In this document: positions 16,985 to 25,980 of the stretch, piece by piece
Layout: every line of letters begins with the position of its first letter
Numbering within the stretch: position 1 is the first letter of the stretch
Assembly: GCA_025356635.1 (NCBI GenBank)
Contig: JANXRY010000015.1
Span: 1-41,761 of the forward strand
Reading direction: 5' to 3'
DNA length: 41,761 nt
From: Gammaproteobacteria bacterium
GTDB lineage: Bacteria; Pseudomonadota; Gammaproteobacteria; Xanthomonadales; Xanthomonadaceae
Position numbers and translations under genes: made by a program
The notes under the pieces: model-generated
Databases searched by the model: none
Seen by the model: the letters and a program-made list of their open reading frames with translations, nothing else
What the model was told of the DNA's origin: nothing

Positions 16985-17822
16985 GCGTGATCAGCGCCGA
17001 AGTGTCGGCGTCGCCCAGTCCGCGTTCGACCAGTTCGGCGTAGTCGGACAATGACTGCTCGATCACAGTGGCGTTGACGCCGACAGCGCGAGCCATCTCA
17101 CGCACGATGCGCAGATCCTTGAGCAGGTGCGCGCATTTGAAGCCCGGGGTAAATTCGCTGCGCAGCATGGTCGCGCCGCGCTTGTCGAGGAACCAGTTGG
17201 CGGCAGCGCCCGACATCAGCGTCGGCAAAAGCTTGTCTGGATCGAGGCCGAGTTTTTCACCCAACGCCAGGCCTTCGCAGACCGCTTGGTTGATCCCCGC
17301 CACCAATACCTGATTCACCGCCTTGGTGGCCTGGCCGGCGCCGGATGCACCCATGTGGGTGATGCGCGCGGCGTAGGCTTCCAGCGCCGTTCGCGCTTTC
17401 TCAAGCTCATCGGCAGCGCCGCCGACCATCACCGACAACTTGCCGTTCTTCGCGCCTTCGACACCCCCGGACACCGGCGCGTCGAGGAAGCCGATGCCAT
17501 GTGCGGCCAAGCGCTCGCACGCCGCGCGAGCGGTATCGACCGAGACGGTGGAATGATCGACGACCACGCTACCCGGCATTAGCACGGTGGACAGCCCGCC
17601 GACGTTGTCGAGCACGTCGGCATCCATCGGCACGCACAGCATGACGACATCGCAATCGGCGAAGGCCGCGGCCGATGCCGCGGCGCGCAGGCCGCGTTCT
17701 TCGGCGAATGCCCTCGCCTTGGCCAGCGTGCGATTGCCGACCACCGCGAGCAGGCCCTTGCCGTGCAGGTGCCCGGCCATGGAGTGGCCCATGGCGCCCA
17801 AACCAATAAACCCCAGCTTCAT
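16968..17822 (-). CDS. NAD(P)-dependent beta-hydroxyacid dehydrogenase (3-hydroxyisobutyrate dehydrogenase family)
   Basis: 284-residue soluble oxidoreductase of the HIBADH/GarR/glyoxylate reductase family. It has the N-terminal dinucleotide motif GFIGLGAMG (4-12), the substrate motif FLDAPVSGGVEGA, and the catalytic Lys in GQATKAVNQ. The cofactor loop contains NRTLAKA, whose Arg after the second strand favours NADP(H), an inference. Substrate could be 3-hydroxyisobutyrate, tartronate semialdehyde or succinic semialdehyde; sequence alone does not decide. It starts 10 bases after the speA stop, so the two are probably co-transcribed. Its 3' end overlaps the convergent methyltransferase gene. 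Confidence 0.87.
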   Translation of the reverse strand: MKLGFIGLGAMGHSMAGHLHGKGLLAVVGNRTLAKARAFAEERGLRAAASAAAFADCDVVMLCVPMDADVLDNVGGLSTVLMPGSVVVDHSTVSVDTARAACERLAAHGIGFLDAPVSGGVEGAKNGKLSVMVGGAADELEKARTALEAYAARITHMGASGAGQATKAVNQVLVAGINQAVCEGLALGEKLGLDPDKLLPTLMSGAAANWFLDKRGATMLRSEFTPGFKCAHLLKDLRIVREMARAVGVNATVIEQSLSDYAELVERGLGDADTSALITLKRRG

Positions 17823-17832
17823 ATCAACGTGC

Positions 17833-19725
17833 TCATTCGCTGGCGCTCTCGTGCAAGTAAGGGTAGCCGGTGAGTCCGGCCTCCAGCGCCGCCAGCAAGG
17901 CCGCCGATTCGTCGGCGCCGAAGCCGGCGGCCGCGACCTTGGCCCGGTAGGCCGCGCGCACGTCGTCGAGCGCGTAGCCGACGTAGTCGAGCATCACGTC
18001 GGTGGTGTCGCCACGGCGCTGACGCAGGAAGGTGTAGCTGCCGTCGGCGTTCATGCGCACGTTGGCGGTGTCGGTATCGCCGAACAGGTTGTGGATGTCG
18101 CCAAGCGTTTCCTGGTAGGCGCCGACCAGGAAGATCCCGAGCCGGTAGCTTTCGCCGGGCTTGGGCGAATGCAGGGCCAGAGACGTACCCAAGGATTCCG
18201 CTTCAACATAGTGGTCGATGCGGCCGTCGGAATCGCAGGTCAGGTCGGCGATCACGCCGCGGCGATCGGGCTCTTCGTCGAGCCGGGCGATCGGCACGAT
18301 CGGGAACACTTGGTCGATCGCCCAGACGTCGGGCACGGTTTCGAATACGGAGAAGTTGACGAAGTATTTGTCGACCAGGCGCTCATCGAGCTCGTCGAGC
18401 GCATCGCGATGGCTTTTTTCGGCGCCGTTCAAGCGCGAGCGGACGCCGTGGGCGATGGCATAAAACAGATCGTCCAGTTGCGCCCGCTGCGCCAGGCTCA
18501 GCTGGCCCATCGCATAGAGCGCGTGGCCTTCGGACCAGGCGTGCTGCGCCTCCAGGTACAACTCCAACGCCGGGCGGTCCTCGAGATCGGCGTGGGTCCC
18601 GCGCAGATGCCGCAATACCGCCGGCTCGTTCGCGGCCGGCGGCGGCACCCTGCCCGCAGGCGCGCGCTCGACCTCGGACACGTTCACCACGGTCACCGCG
18701 TGGTGCGCGGTCATCGCCCGGCCGGCTTCGGTAATCATCATCGGCGGCGCCAGTCCATGCTCGGCGCAGGCTTCAGCCAGGGGCTGCACCAGCGTATGCG
18801 CGAACTGCTCGAGGCCATAGTTGACCGAGCAGAATCCGCGCGAGCGCGTGCCTTCGTAGTCCACGCCCAGGCCGCCACCGGAATCCATGTAACGGATGCC
18901 GCAGCCGAGCTGGGACAGTTCGACGAAGTAACGCACCGCCTCGCGCATGCCGTTGGCGATGTCGCGGACGTTGGAGATCTGCGAGCCCATGTGGAAGTGC
19001 AGCAGCTGCAAGGCGTCGAGCATGCCGGCGGCCTTGAGCTGTTCGACCAGGTCGAGCACCTGGCGCGGCGACAGCCCGAACTTGGCCTTGTCGCCGCCGC
19101 TGTTCTGCCACTTGCCGGCGCCGAGCGTCGCCAGGCGCATGCGCACTCCGAGGCCCGGCTTCACGCCGAGGGCTTTCGCCTCTTCGACGACCAGGGCGAG
19201 CTCGGAGGGCTTTTCCACCACGATGAAAGTGTTCAGGCCGAGCTTGCGACCGACCAGGGCCAGGCGGATGAATTCGCGATCCTTGTAGCCATTGCAGATC
19301 ACGATCGATCCGGGTTTGGCGAGACCAAGCACCGCCATCAATTCCGGCTTCGAACCGGCTTCCAGGCCGAAGCCCTCGCCGCCTTGCGCGGCCAGTTCGC
19401 CGGCCACGCCGTAGTGCTGGTTGACCTTGATCGGATACACCGCAGTGTAGCCGCCGGCGTAGTCGAGTTCCTTCATGGCGCCGGCGAACGCCGCCTGCAG
19501 CTTGCGCAGGCGATCGCCGAGGATGTCGGAAAAACGCAGCAGCAGCGGCAGTTTCAGTCCCGCCTCGGCGGCGTGGTCGAGGATCTCCGGCAAAGGCAGC
19601 ACCGGCCCGCCAGCGCCGTGCGGCAAGGCGCACATGCGGCCTTGCGAGTCCACGTCGAAGTAGCCGTCCGCCCAGTACGGAATCGAGTAGGTGTGGCGGG
19701 CGCGGTCGAGCGTCCAGGCGGACAT
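17833..19725 (-). CDS. speA: Biosynthetic arginine decarboxylase
   Basis: PLP enzyme (fold III) converting arginine to agmatine, the first step of putrescine synthesis by the agmatine route. The 630-residue product is typical for SpeA (E. coli 658). The PLP lysine lies in YPIKVNQ (K100), and the Cys of the partner-subunit active site in DLTCDSDG. GLEAGSKPEL and the glycine-rich phosphate site MDSGGGLGVDYEG are also present. The ATG at 19725 is favoured because AGGA lies 9 bases upstream; the ATG at 19734 is too close to it. Divergent from speE. No agmatinase, agmatine deiminase or N-carbamoylputrescine amidase gene is in the window. Confidence 0.95.
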   Translation of the reverse strand: MSAWTLDRARHTYSIPYWADGYFDVDSQGRMCALPHGAGGPVLPLPEILDHAAEAGLKLPLLLRFSDILGDRLRKLQAAFAGAMKELDYAGGYTAVYPIKVNQHYGVAGELAAQGGEGFGLEAGSKPELMAVLGLAKPGSIVICNGYKDREFIRLALVGRKLGLNTFIVVEKPSELALVVEEAKALGVKPGLGVRMRLATLGAGKWQNSGGDKAKFGLSPRQVLDLVEQLKAAGMLDALQLLHFHMGSQISNVRDIANGMREAVRYFVELSQLGCGIRYMDSGGGLGVDYEGTRSRGFCSVNYGLEQFAHTLVQPLAEACAEHGLAPPMMITEAGRAMTAHHAVTVVNVSEVERAPAGRVPPPAANEPAVLRHLRGTHADLEDRPALELYLEAQHAWSEGHALYAMGQLSLAQRAQLDDLFYAIAHGVRSRLNGAEKSHRDALDELDERLVDKYFVNFSVFETVPDVWAIDQVFPIVPIARLDEEPDRRGVIADLTCDSDGRIDHYVEAESLGTSLALHSPKPGESYRLGIFLVGAYQETLGDIHNLFGDTDTANVRMNADGSYTFLRQRRGDTTDVMLDYVGYALDDVRAAYRAKVAAAGFGADESAALLAALEAGLTGYPYLHESASE

Positions 19726-19759
19726 CGGCAGCATTCCTGTCGGCAGGCGGAGGGCGCGT

Positions 19760-19795
19760 ATTGTAACCCCCGCCGCCGACGTGTTTCGCTACAAT
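19760..19795. promoter_or_regulatory. Back-to-back -10 boxes in the speA/speE spacer
   Basis: The minus strand has TACAAT at 19765-19760, facing speA, and the plus strand has TACAAT at 19790-19795, facing speE. They are about 25 bases apart, so the two promoters must overlap and may compete. No clear -35 elements are visible. Confidence 0.45.
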
Positions 19796-19831
19796 GCGCG
19801 CCCCTGCCGCCGACGCCTTGCGAGCCCGCCC

Positions 19832-20686
19832 ATGTCCCCGAGCACCTGGCTGCACGAGAACTTCGAACACACCGGCTCGGCCTTCGGCGTGCGCATCGTC
19901 CGCAAGCTCGAGGAAGTGCAGTCGCCATTCCAGAAGATCGAAATGTACGAGAGCACCGACTGGGGCAACGTCATGCTGATCGACGGCGCCATGATGGTGA
20001 CCACGCGCGACAATTTCTTCTACCACGAGATGATGGCGCACGCGCCGCTGTTCACTCACCCCAACCCCCGCAACGTGGTGATCATCGGCGGCGGCGATTG
20101 CGGCACCCTGCGCGAAGTGCTGCGCCATCCCGGCGTGCAAACCGCGGTGCAGTGCGACATCGACGAGCAGGTCACGCGCCTGTCCGAGAAGTATTTCCCG
20201 GAATTGTGCGAGTCCAACAGCGACCGGCGCGCCACCGTGATGTTCGACGACGGCATCGCCTACATGGCCAACGCGGCTCCCGAGAGCATCGACGTGATCA
20301 TCGTCGATTCGACCGATCCGGTCGGCCCGGCCGAGGGTCTGTTCAACCGCGCCTTCTACGAAAACTGTTTGAAAGCGCTACGCCCGGATGGCCTTCTCGT
20401 ACAACAGAGCGAATCGCCGTTGGCGCTGATGCATTTGATCCTGGACATGCGCCGCGCCATGCGCGCCGCCGGCTTCAAGGACTTCCGCCTGCTGCCGTTC
20501 CCGCAGCCCTGTTATCCGACCGGTTGGTGGAGCTGCCTGATCGCCTCCAATCGATCGCGCGACCTCACGCAGTTCCGCAAGGCCGATGCGGCGGCGAAGT
20601 CCTTCGCGACGAACTACTACACCGCCGACGTGCACCAGGGCGCGCTGGCCTTGCCGCCCTTCGTGGCCAAGGCGTTGGCCGACTGA
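19832..20686 (+). CDS. speE: Polyamine aminopropyltransferase (spermidine synthase)
   Basis: Transfers an aminopropyl group from decarboxylated SAM to putrescine, giving spermidine and methylthioadenosine. The 284-residue protein has the N-terminal beta region with QSPFQKIEMYES (30-41), the nucleotide motif IIGGGDCGTLREV (84-96) and the catalytic DSTDPVGP (D159). In the glycine-rich motif a Cys follows GGGD where many homologues have Gly. The ATG at 19832 gives the standard N-terminus. Divergent from speA, placing two polyamine steps side by side. No SAM decarboxylase gene is in the window. Confidence 0.95.
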   Translation: MSPSTWLHENFEHTGSAFGVRIVRKLEEVQSPFQKIEMYESTDWGNVMLIDGAMMVTTRDNFFYHEMMAHAPLFTHPNPRNVVIIGGGDCGTLREVLRHPGVQTAVQCDIDEQVTRLSEKYFPELCESNSDRRATVMFDDGIAYMANAAPESIDVIIVDSTDPVGPAEGLFNRAFYENCLKALRPDGLLVQQSESPLALMHLILDMRRAMRAAGFKDFRLLPFPQPCYPTGWWSCLIASNRSRDLTQFRKADAAAKSFATNYYTADVHQGALALPPFVAKALAD

Positions 20687-20735
20687 GCGGCGCGCTTAAG
20701 CGTTCCCATAGCCCGAGGCTTTTGTAGGCCGCAGA

Positions 20736-22378
<1,643 letters not shown>

Positions 22379-22394
22379 GCGCAGGGCTTTACTC

Positions 22395-23915
22395 ATGTCT
22401 CTGGCGTTGGCGCACAGCCGCGCCCGGGTCGGCGTGCACGCGCCGGCGGTCCGGGTGGAGGTCTACCTGTCGGGCGGATTGCCGGCACTGAATATGGTCG
22501 GATTGCCAGAAGCCGCAGTGCGCGAAAGCCGCGACCGCGTGCGGGCCGCCATCCAGTGCGCGCAGTTCGAATTCCCGGCGCGGCGTATTACCGTCAACCT
22601 CGCGCCAGCCGATCTTCCGAAAGACGGCGGTCGCTTCGACCTGCCGATCGCCCTCGGCATCCTCGCCGCCAACGGCGTGATCGAACCTACCGCGCTGTCC
22701 GAGATCGAGTTCATTGGTGAACTCGCGCTCACCGGCGAATTGCGTGCGGTCGATGGTGTATTGCCTGCGGCATTGGCGGCAGCGAGCGCCGGCCACAGCC
22801 TGATCGTTCCCGCCGGCAACGGCGCCGAGGCGGCGTTGGCGGGCAAGGGCCGCGCCTACACGGCGCGCACTTTGCTGGAAGTAGTGGCGCATCTCAACGG
22901 CGAGAAAACCCTGCCCTGCGCCGTCGCCGATCTTGTTGCCCGCACCGACCCGGGCCATCCGGACCTGGCCGACGTACGTGGCCAGATCCAGGCGCGGCGT
23001 GCGCTGGAAATCGCCGCCGCCGGCAACCACCACCTAATTTTCATCGGCCCGCCAGGCGGAGGAAAAACCTTGTTGGCAGCCCGCCTGCCCGGCCTGTTGC
23101 CCGATCTCGACGAACAAGAAGCCATGGAGGCCGCGTTGGTCGCGTCGGCCTGCGGCCACGCCCTGGATCCGGCGCAATGGCGGCAACGCCGATTTCGCGC
23201 GCCGCACCATACCGCCAGCGCCGCGGCGCTGGTCGGAGGTGGTTCGCGGCCGCGCCCCGGTGAAATTTCCCTGGCCCACCATGGCGTGCTGTTTCTCGAT
23301 GAACTCGCCGAGTGGAGTCGGCGAACGCTTGATGGTCTGCGCGAGCCGCTGGAGTCGGGCGTGGTCACGATCTCGCGCGCGGCCCATGTCGAAGAATTTC
23401 CGGCCCGTTTCCAACTGGTCGCGGCGATGAATCCCTGCCCCTGCGGTTGGGCCGGCGATCCGTCTGGTCGTTGTCGCTGCCCGGGCGAAGTGGTGGCGCG
23501 TTATCGCGCGCGCCTGTCCGGGCCACTGCTTGACCGCATCGACTTGCACGTGGCGGTACCGCGCCTGGCCGCGCACGAGATCCGCAGCGACGCGGTTCGC
23601 GGCGAGAGCACCGCCATTGTGCGCGCGCGCGTCCTGGCGGCTCGCGAGCGCCAGCACCAGCGCGCCGGGAAGTGCAATGCCCGGCTCAGTTCGGCGGAAG
23701 CCGAGCGCGATTGCGGGTTATCACCACGCGACAGCAATCTGCTCGAACGCGCGATGCACACCTTGCAGCTTTCGGCACGGGCCGCACACCGCATCCTGCG
23801 GGTGGCGCGCACCATCGCCGATATCGAAGGAGCCAATGGCATCGCCACCCCGCACTTGAGCGAAGCCATCGGCTACCGGCAGCTCGATCGCGGCGTGATT
23901 CGCGACGCCGCCTGA
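22395..23915 (+). CDS. comM: ComM/YifB-type MCM-like AAA+ ATPase
   Basis: 506-residue Mg-chelatase-like AAA+ protein. ComM is a hexameric branch-migration helicase that extends heteroduplex during natural transformation. An N-terminal Lon-protease-like domain (1-about 175) is followed by Walker A GPPGGGKT (218-225), Walker B VLFLDEL (298-304) and a four-Cys zinc motif in NPCPCGWAGDPSGRCRC. The Walker A has GGGKT where GTGKT is usual, a conservative change. The ATG at 22395 gives the family start MSLALAHSRA. ComM is widespread and its presence alone does not prove competence. Its end lies 9 bases from the convergent dehydrogenase gene. Confidence 0.94.
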   Translation: MSLALAHSRARVGVHAPAVRVEVYLSGGLPALNMVGLPEAAVRESRDRVRAAIQCAQFEFPARRITVNLAPADLPKDGGRFDLPIALGILAANGVIEPTALSEIEFIGELALTGELRAVDGVLPAALAAASAGHSLIVPAGNGAEAALAGKGRAYTARTLLEVVAHLNGEKTLPCAVADLVARTDPGHPDLADVRGQIQARRALEIAAAGNHHLIFIGPPGGGKTLLAARLPGLLPDLDEQEAMEAALVASACGHALDPAQWRQRRFRAPHHTASAAALVGGGSRPRPGEISLAHHGVLFLDELAEWSRRTLDGLREPLESGVVTISRAAHVEEFPARFQLVAAMNPCPCGWAGDPSGRCRCPGEVVARYRARLSGPLLDRIDLHVAVPRLAAHEIRSDAVRGESTAIVRARVLAARERQHQRAGKCNARLSSAEAERDCGLSPRDSNLLERAMHTLQLSARAAHRILRVARTIADIEGANGIATPHLSEAIGYRQLDRGVIRDAA

Positions 23916-23924
23916 CGGTGTCTT

Positions 23925-25094
23925 TCAGCGCACCGCTTTGCCAAGCGGGTCGAATTCGATGTTAGCGGCGCTATCACTGCGCCGGCCGAATCCGCAGACG
24001 GCGATCGCGCCCGTGCTGATGCCATCGAGCTCGAACAGACGCTCGGCGCAATCGTCGTTGATCGCGGCGGTGACGAACGCCCCGTAGCCCAGCTCGGTCG
24101 CCGCCAGCTGGAAGTTCTGCGACAAATGCCCGGCATCGAGCAGGATCACACGCCAGGCCTTGGCGTGTTGCCGGTATTTCCAGAATGTGCGCTGGAAGCG
24201 AGCGGCCATCAGCACCAGCACCGGCGCGTTGGCGAACCAGGACTGGCCCGCGACGAGTTCGCCCGCCAGCGGCGCGATCGCGTCCTCCTCCAGCAATCGC
24301 AGCGGCACCAGCGCATGCGCGACCCCGTGGTAGTGGTAGAGGCCGGGCGCGAGCCCGTCGACATCCTGCACGAGGACGAAGGCTTCGACCGGATGCAAGC
24401 CGCCGCCCGACGGGCTGTTCTTCTTGAGTGCCACGACATCGGGAGCGACTGTCTGCGTGGCCTGCGCGCCGAAGACCCGATGCAGGATGGTGCTGGCATC
24501 GGCCAACGGCAGCGGATGCGAGCGATCGAAATTGCGGCAGGTACTACGCGTTTCCAACAATGCGCCGAGCGCGGAGCGCCCCGGCATCGGCAAGGCCTGC
24601 CAACTCGTGCGAGGCCGCAGCTCAGGCGCTTCCGGCGGTGGCGGGCCATGCGTGCCGATCATCTCTTTCCAGGAACGGCCACCATCGCGACTTTCGTCCG
24701 CTTCGACGTCAACGTCGCGCCAGCTTCCGAATACTTGCGCGAGTGCCGCCGGTCCCCACCATGCAGTTTCGCGCAAGGCTTGTTCGCGGGCGCGCAGCGG
24801 CTGGTGTTCGGCATGGTCGCCGATCAGCAGCCCGGCATCGACCAGCCGGTCGATGCGTGCCTCGCCGAACAGTGCCGCCAGTTCCGCGCGTGGCCGGGCC
24901 TGCCCGGGAGTGACAACCTCGAACACCGGGATGTCCGCCGCCTCCAGTACTACCTCCCTGCCCAGGTGCGGGGCCAGTGCCACCCATTCGTCGTGTCGGA
25001 CAACCCCGGCGCCGCCGCCAAGAAGGTCCGCGAGGGAAAACTCCGGCCGCACGCGACGCTGCAGGAACAAAAAGCCAGGTCTGATCAAATTCAT
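23925..25094 (-). CDS. SagB-related peptide maturation dehydrogenase (FMN nitroreductase fold)
   Basis: 389-residue protein. An N-terminal region of about 160 residues with no clear enzyme motif precedes a nitroreductase/SagB-type domain (about 172-389): TRSTCRNFD (182-190) for FMN phosphate binding, SPSGGGLHPVEAF (227-239), GLYHYH (251-256) and a C-terminal GYGAFVTAA. SagB enzymes oxidise azolines to azoles in thiazole/oxazole-modified peptides. This variant resembles what I recall as the family 'putative peptide maturation dehydrogenase' (TIGR04511), defined by neighbourhood rather than experiment. It diverges from two precursor-peptide genes. No YcaO cyclodehydratase is nearby, so the substrate chemistry is unclear. 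ATG 25094 is the first Met before the conserved start. Confidence 0.8.
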   Translation of the reverse strand: MNLIRPGFLFLQRRVRPEFSLADLLGGGAGVVRHDEWVALAPHLGREVVLEAADIPVFEVVTPGQARPRAELAALFGEARIDRLVDAGLLIGDHAEHQPLRAREQALRETAWWGPAALAQVFGSWRDVDVEADESRDGGRSWKEMIGTHGPPPPEAPELRPRTSWQALPMPGRSALGALLETRSTCRNFDRSHPLPLADASTILHRVFGAQATQTVAPDVVALKKNSPSGGGLHPVEAFVLVQDVDGLAPGLYHYHGVAHALVPLRLLEEDAIAPLAGELVAGQSWFANAPVLVLMAARFQRTFWKYRQHAKAWRVILLDAGHLSQNFQLAATELGYGAFVTAAINDDCAERLFELDGISTGAIAVCGFGRRSDSAANIEFDPLGKAVR

Positions 25095-25151
25095 GGGTAG
25101 GCCAAACTCAGGACGTTGCGATGATCTTGCCACAGGCCGTGGTGTGCGCTG

Positions 25152-25180
25152 TTGCAGACCTGCGGCGCAACCGCTAGCCT
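25152..25180 (+). promoter_or_regulatory. Candidate promoter of the precursor-peptide genes
   Basis: TTGCAG (25152-25157) and TAGCCT (25175-25180) with a 17-base spacer lie in the 121-base gap between the divergent dehydrogenase and first precursor. They would give a leader of about 30 bases ending in the ribosome binding site AGGGGA before ATG 25216. Confidence 0.4.
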
Positions 25181-25215
25181 GATCCGGCCCCAGCAAGGGG
25201 CATCAGGGGAACACC

Positions 25216-25494
25216 ATGGCCAGCAATTTTTCATCCGAATTTGCCGACAAGCTGCTCGACAAGTTGTCCAACAATGACGCATTTCGCGCCAGCTTCGAGA
25301 AGAATCCGCGGGCAGCGCTCAAGGATCTGGGCTATGAAACGCCTGCCGCCGATCGCGACGTGCGCGGCGCCGATCCGGTGTTGTGCACGTACAGCGCAAA
25401 GCCGCTGGCGAGCAAGGAAAAAATCCGGGCGGCGCGCGGCGACCTGCGTATGGAGTTGACGACAGCGCCGTTCCGTTTTTCTTTGTCGGCCTAG
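25216..25494 (+). CDS. RiPP-like precursor peptide A (NHLP-related leader)
   Basis: 92-residue peptide. Residues about 7-42 (FADKLLDKLSNNDAFR, then NPRAALKDLGY) match the nitrile-hydratase-alpha-like leader pattern of NHLP-type precursors. The C-terminal part contains DPVLC (C57), SAKPLASKE (60-68), IRAAR (70-74) and TAPFRFSLS (83-91), nearly all shared with peptide B. It lacks the classic double-Gly leader end. I recall such peptides as family TIGR04509, a computationally defined modified peptide. Strong AGGGGA ribosome binding site before ATG 25216. Divergent from the SagB-like dehydrogenase; peptide B follows 123 bases later. Modified residues, cleavage site and export route cannot be read from the sequence. 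Confidence 0.78.
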   Translation: MASNFSSEFADKLLDKLSNNDAFRASFEKNPRAALKDLGYETPAADRDVRGADPVLCTYSAKPLASKEKIRAARGDLRMELTTAPFRFSLSA

Positions 25495-25585
25495 AGTTAT
25501 TTCAATGTCTATTGGCCACGATATCCACACCTAGTGCACGTGCCTCATGCTTATTACAATGAGCCTACGAACGGGGCTAGTCTGC

Positions 25586-25607
25586 CCTTCGGCAACGTTG
25601 CCGAAGG
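25586..25607. promoter_or_regulatory. Perfect 22-bp palindrome over the ribosome binding site of precursor B
   Basis: CCTTCGGCAAC is followed directly by its exact reverse complement GTTGCCGAAGG. In RNA it can form a 9-bp stem with a 4-base loop. Its right arm ends in AAGG, the start of the Shine-Dalgarno AAGGAGA (25604-25610) for ATG 25618. It could hide the ribosome binding site in mRNA or be an operator for a dimeric regulator. No T-run follows, so it is not an intrinsic terminator. Confidence 0.7.
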
Positions 25608-25617
25608 AGAGGGTTCA

Positions 25618-25980
25618 ATGACTGTGTCTTTTGAATCTCGAGAGCTTGGCGATTTGCAAGAACTGCACTTAACTGAGCAAGCACAAACAACTGGCAAGCA
25701 ATTCTCAACCGTTGTCGCAGAACGCTTGCTTGACCTATTGTCTACCGATGATGCGTTTCGTTCTTTGTTCGAACGTGATCCTCGCGCAGCGCTTCAGCAA
25801 ATCGGACATGCGACACCCGCAGTGGACTGTGGAATAAAAGGCGTAGACCCAGTGATATGCGTCTCCAGTGCGAAACCGCTAGCGAGCAAGGAACAGATCC
25901 GGGCGGCACGAAGCGAACTGCATTCGCAGCTCACCTCGGCGCCGTTCAAGTTCGCCCTCTCGGGTCTGGCGTCAGGCTGA
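25618..25980 (+). CDS. RiPP-like precursor peptide B (NHLP-related leader)
   Basis: 120-residue paralogue of precursor A with about 25 extra N-terminal residues. The leader block (ERLLDLLSTDDAFR, DPRAAL) and core block (DPVIC with C81, SAKPLASKE 84-92, IRAAR 94-98, TSAPFKFALS 106-115) align with peptide A without gaps from the leader on. It has a second Cys (C71) absent from A. ATG 25618 is chosen because AAGGAGA lies 7 bases upstream; an in-frame GTG at 25534 has no ribosome binding site. The first 250 bases are clearly lower in GC than the conserved 3' part, suggesting a mosaic gene. Its end overlaps the convergent cyclase gene by 9 bases. Confidence 0.78.
   Translation: MTVSFESRELGDLQELHLTEQAQTTGKQFSTVVAERLLDLLSTDDAFRSLFERDPRAALQQIGHATPAVDCGIKGVDPVICVSSAKPLASKEQIRAARSELHSQLTSAPFKFALSGLASG

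Noticed and set aside
20693-20702. CGCTTAAGCG after speE as a terminator.
   Set aside because: Only a 10-base palindrome without room for a loop and without a T-run.
17587-20727. A 1046-codon plus-strand open frame opposite the dehydrogenase and speA genes.
   Set aside because: It is antisense to two clear genes, changes into an unrelated frame of speE, is rich in His/Arg/Gln from reverse-read GC-rich codons and shows no domain.
23925-25094. The SagB-like protein as an ordinary nitroreductase unrelated to peptides.
   Set aside because: Not excluded biochemically, but the SagB-type length, the SGGGLHPVE segment and the adjacent NHLP-type peptide genes make peptide maturation more likely.
25586-25607. 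The palindrome as an intrinsic terminator between precursors A and B.
   Set aside because: No T-run follows on either strand; the next bases form the ribosome binding site.
25534-25617. Earlier GTG start for precursor B at 25534.
   Set aside because: It has no ribosome binding site and would translate through the palindrome, whereas ATG 25618 has a strong AAGGAGA.
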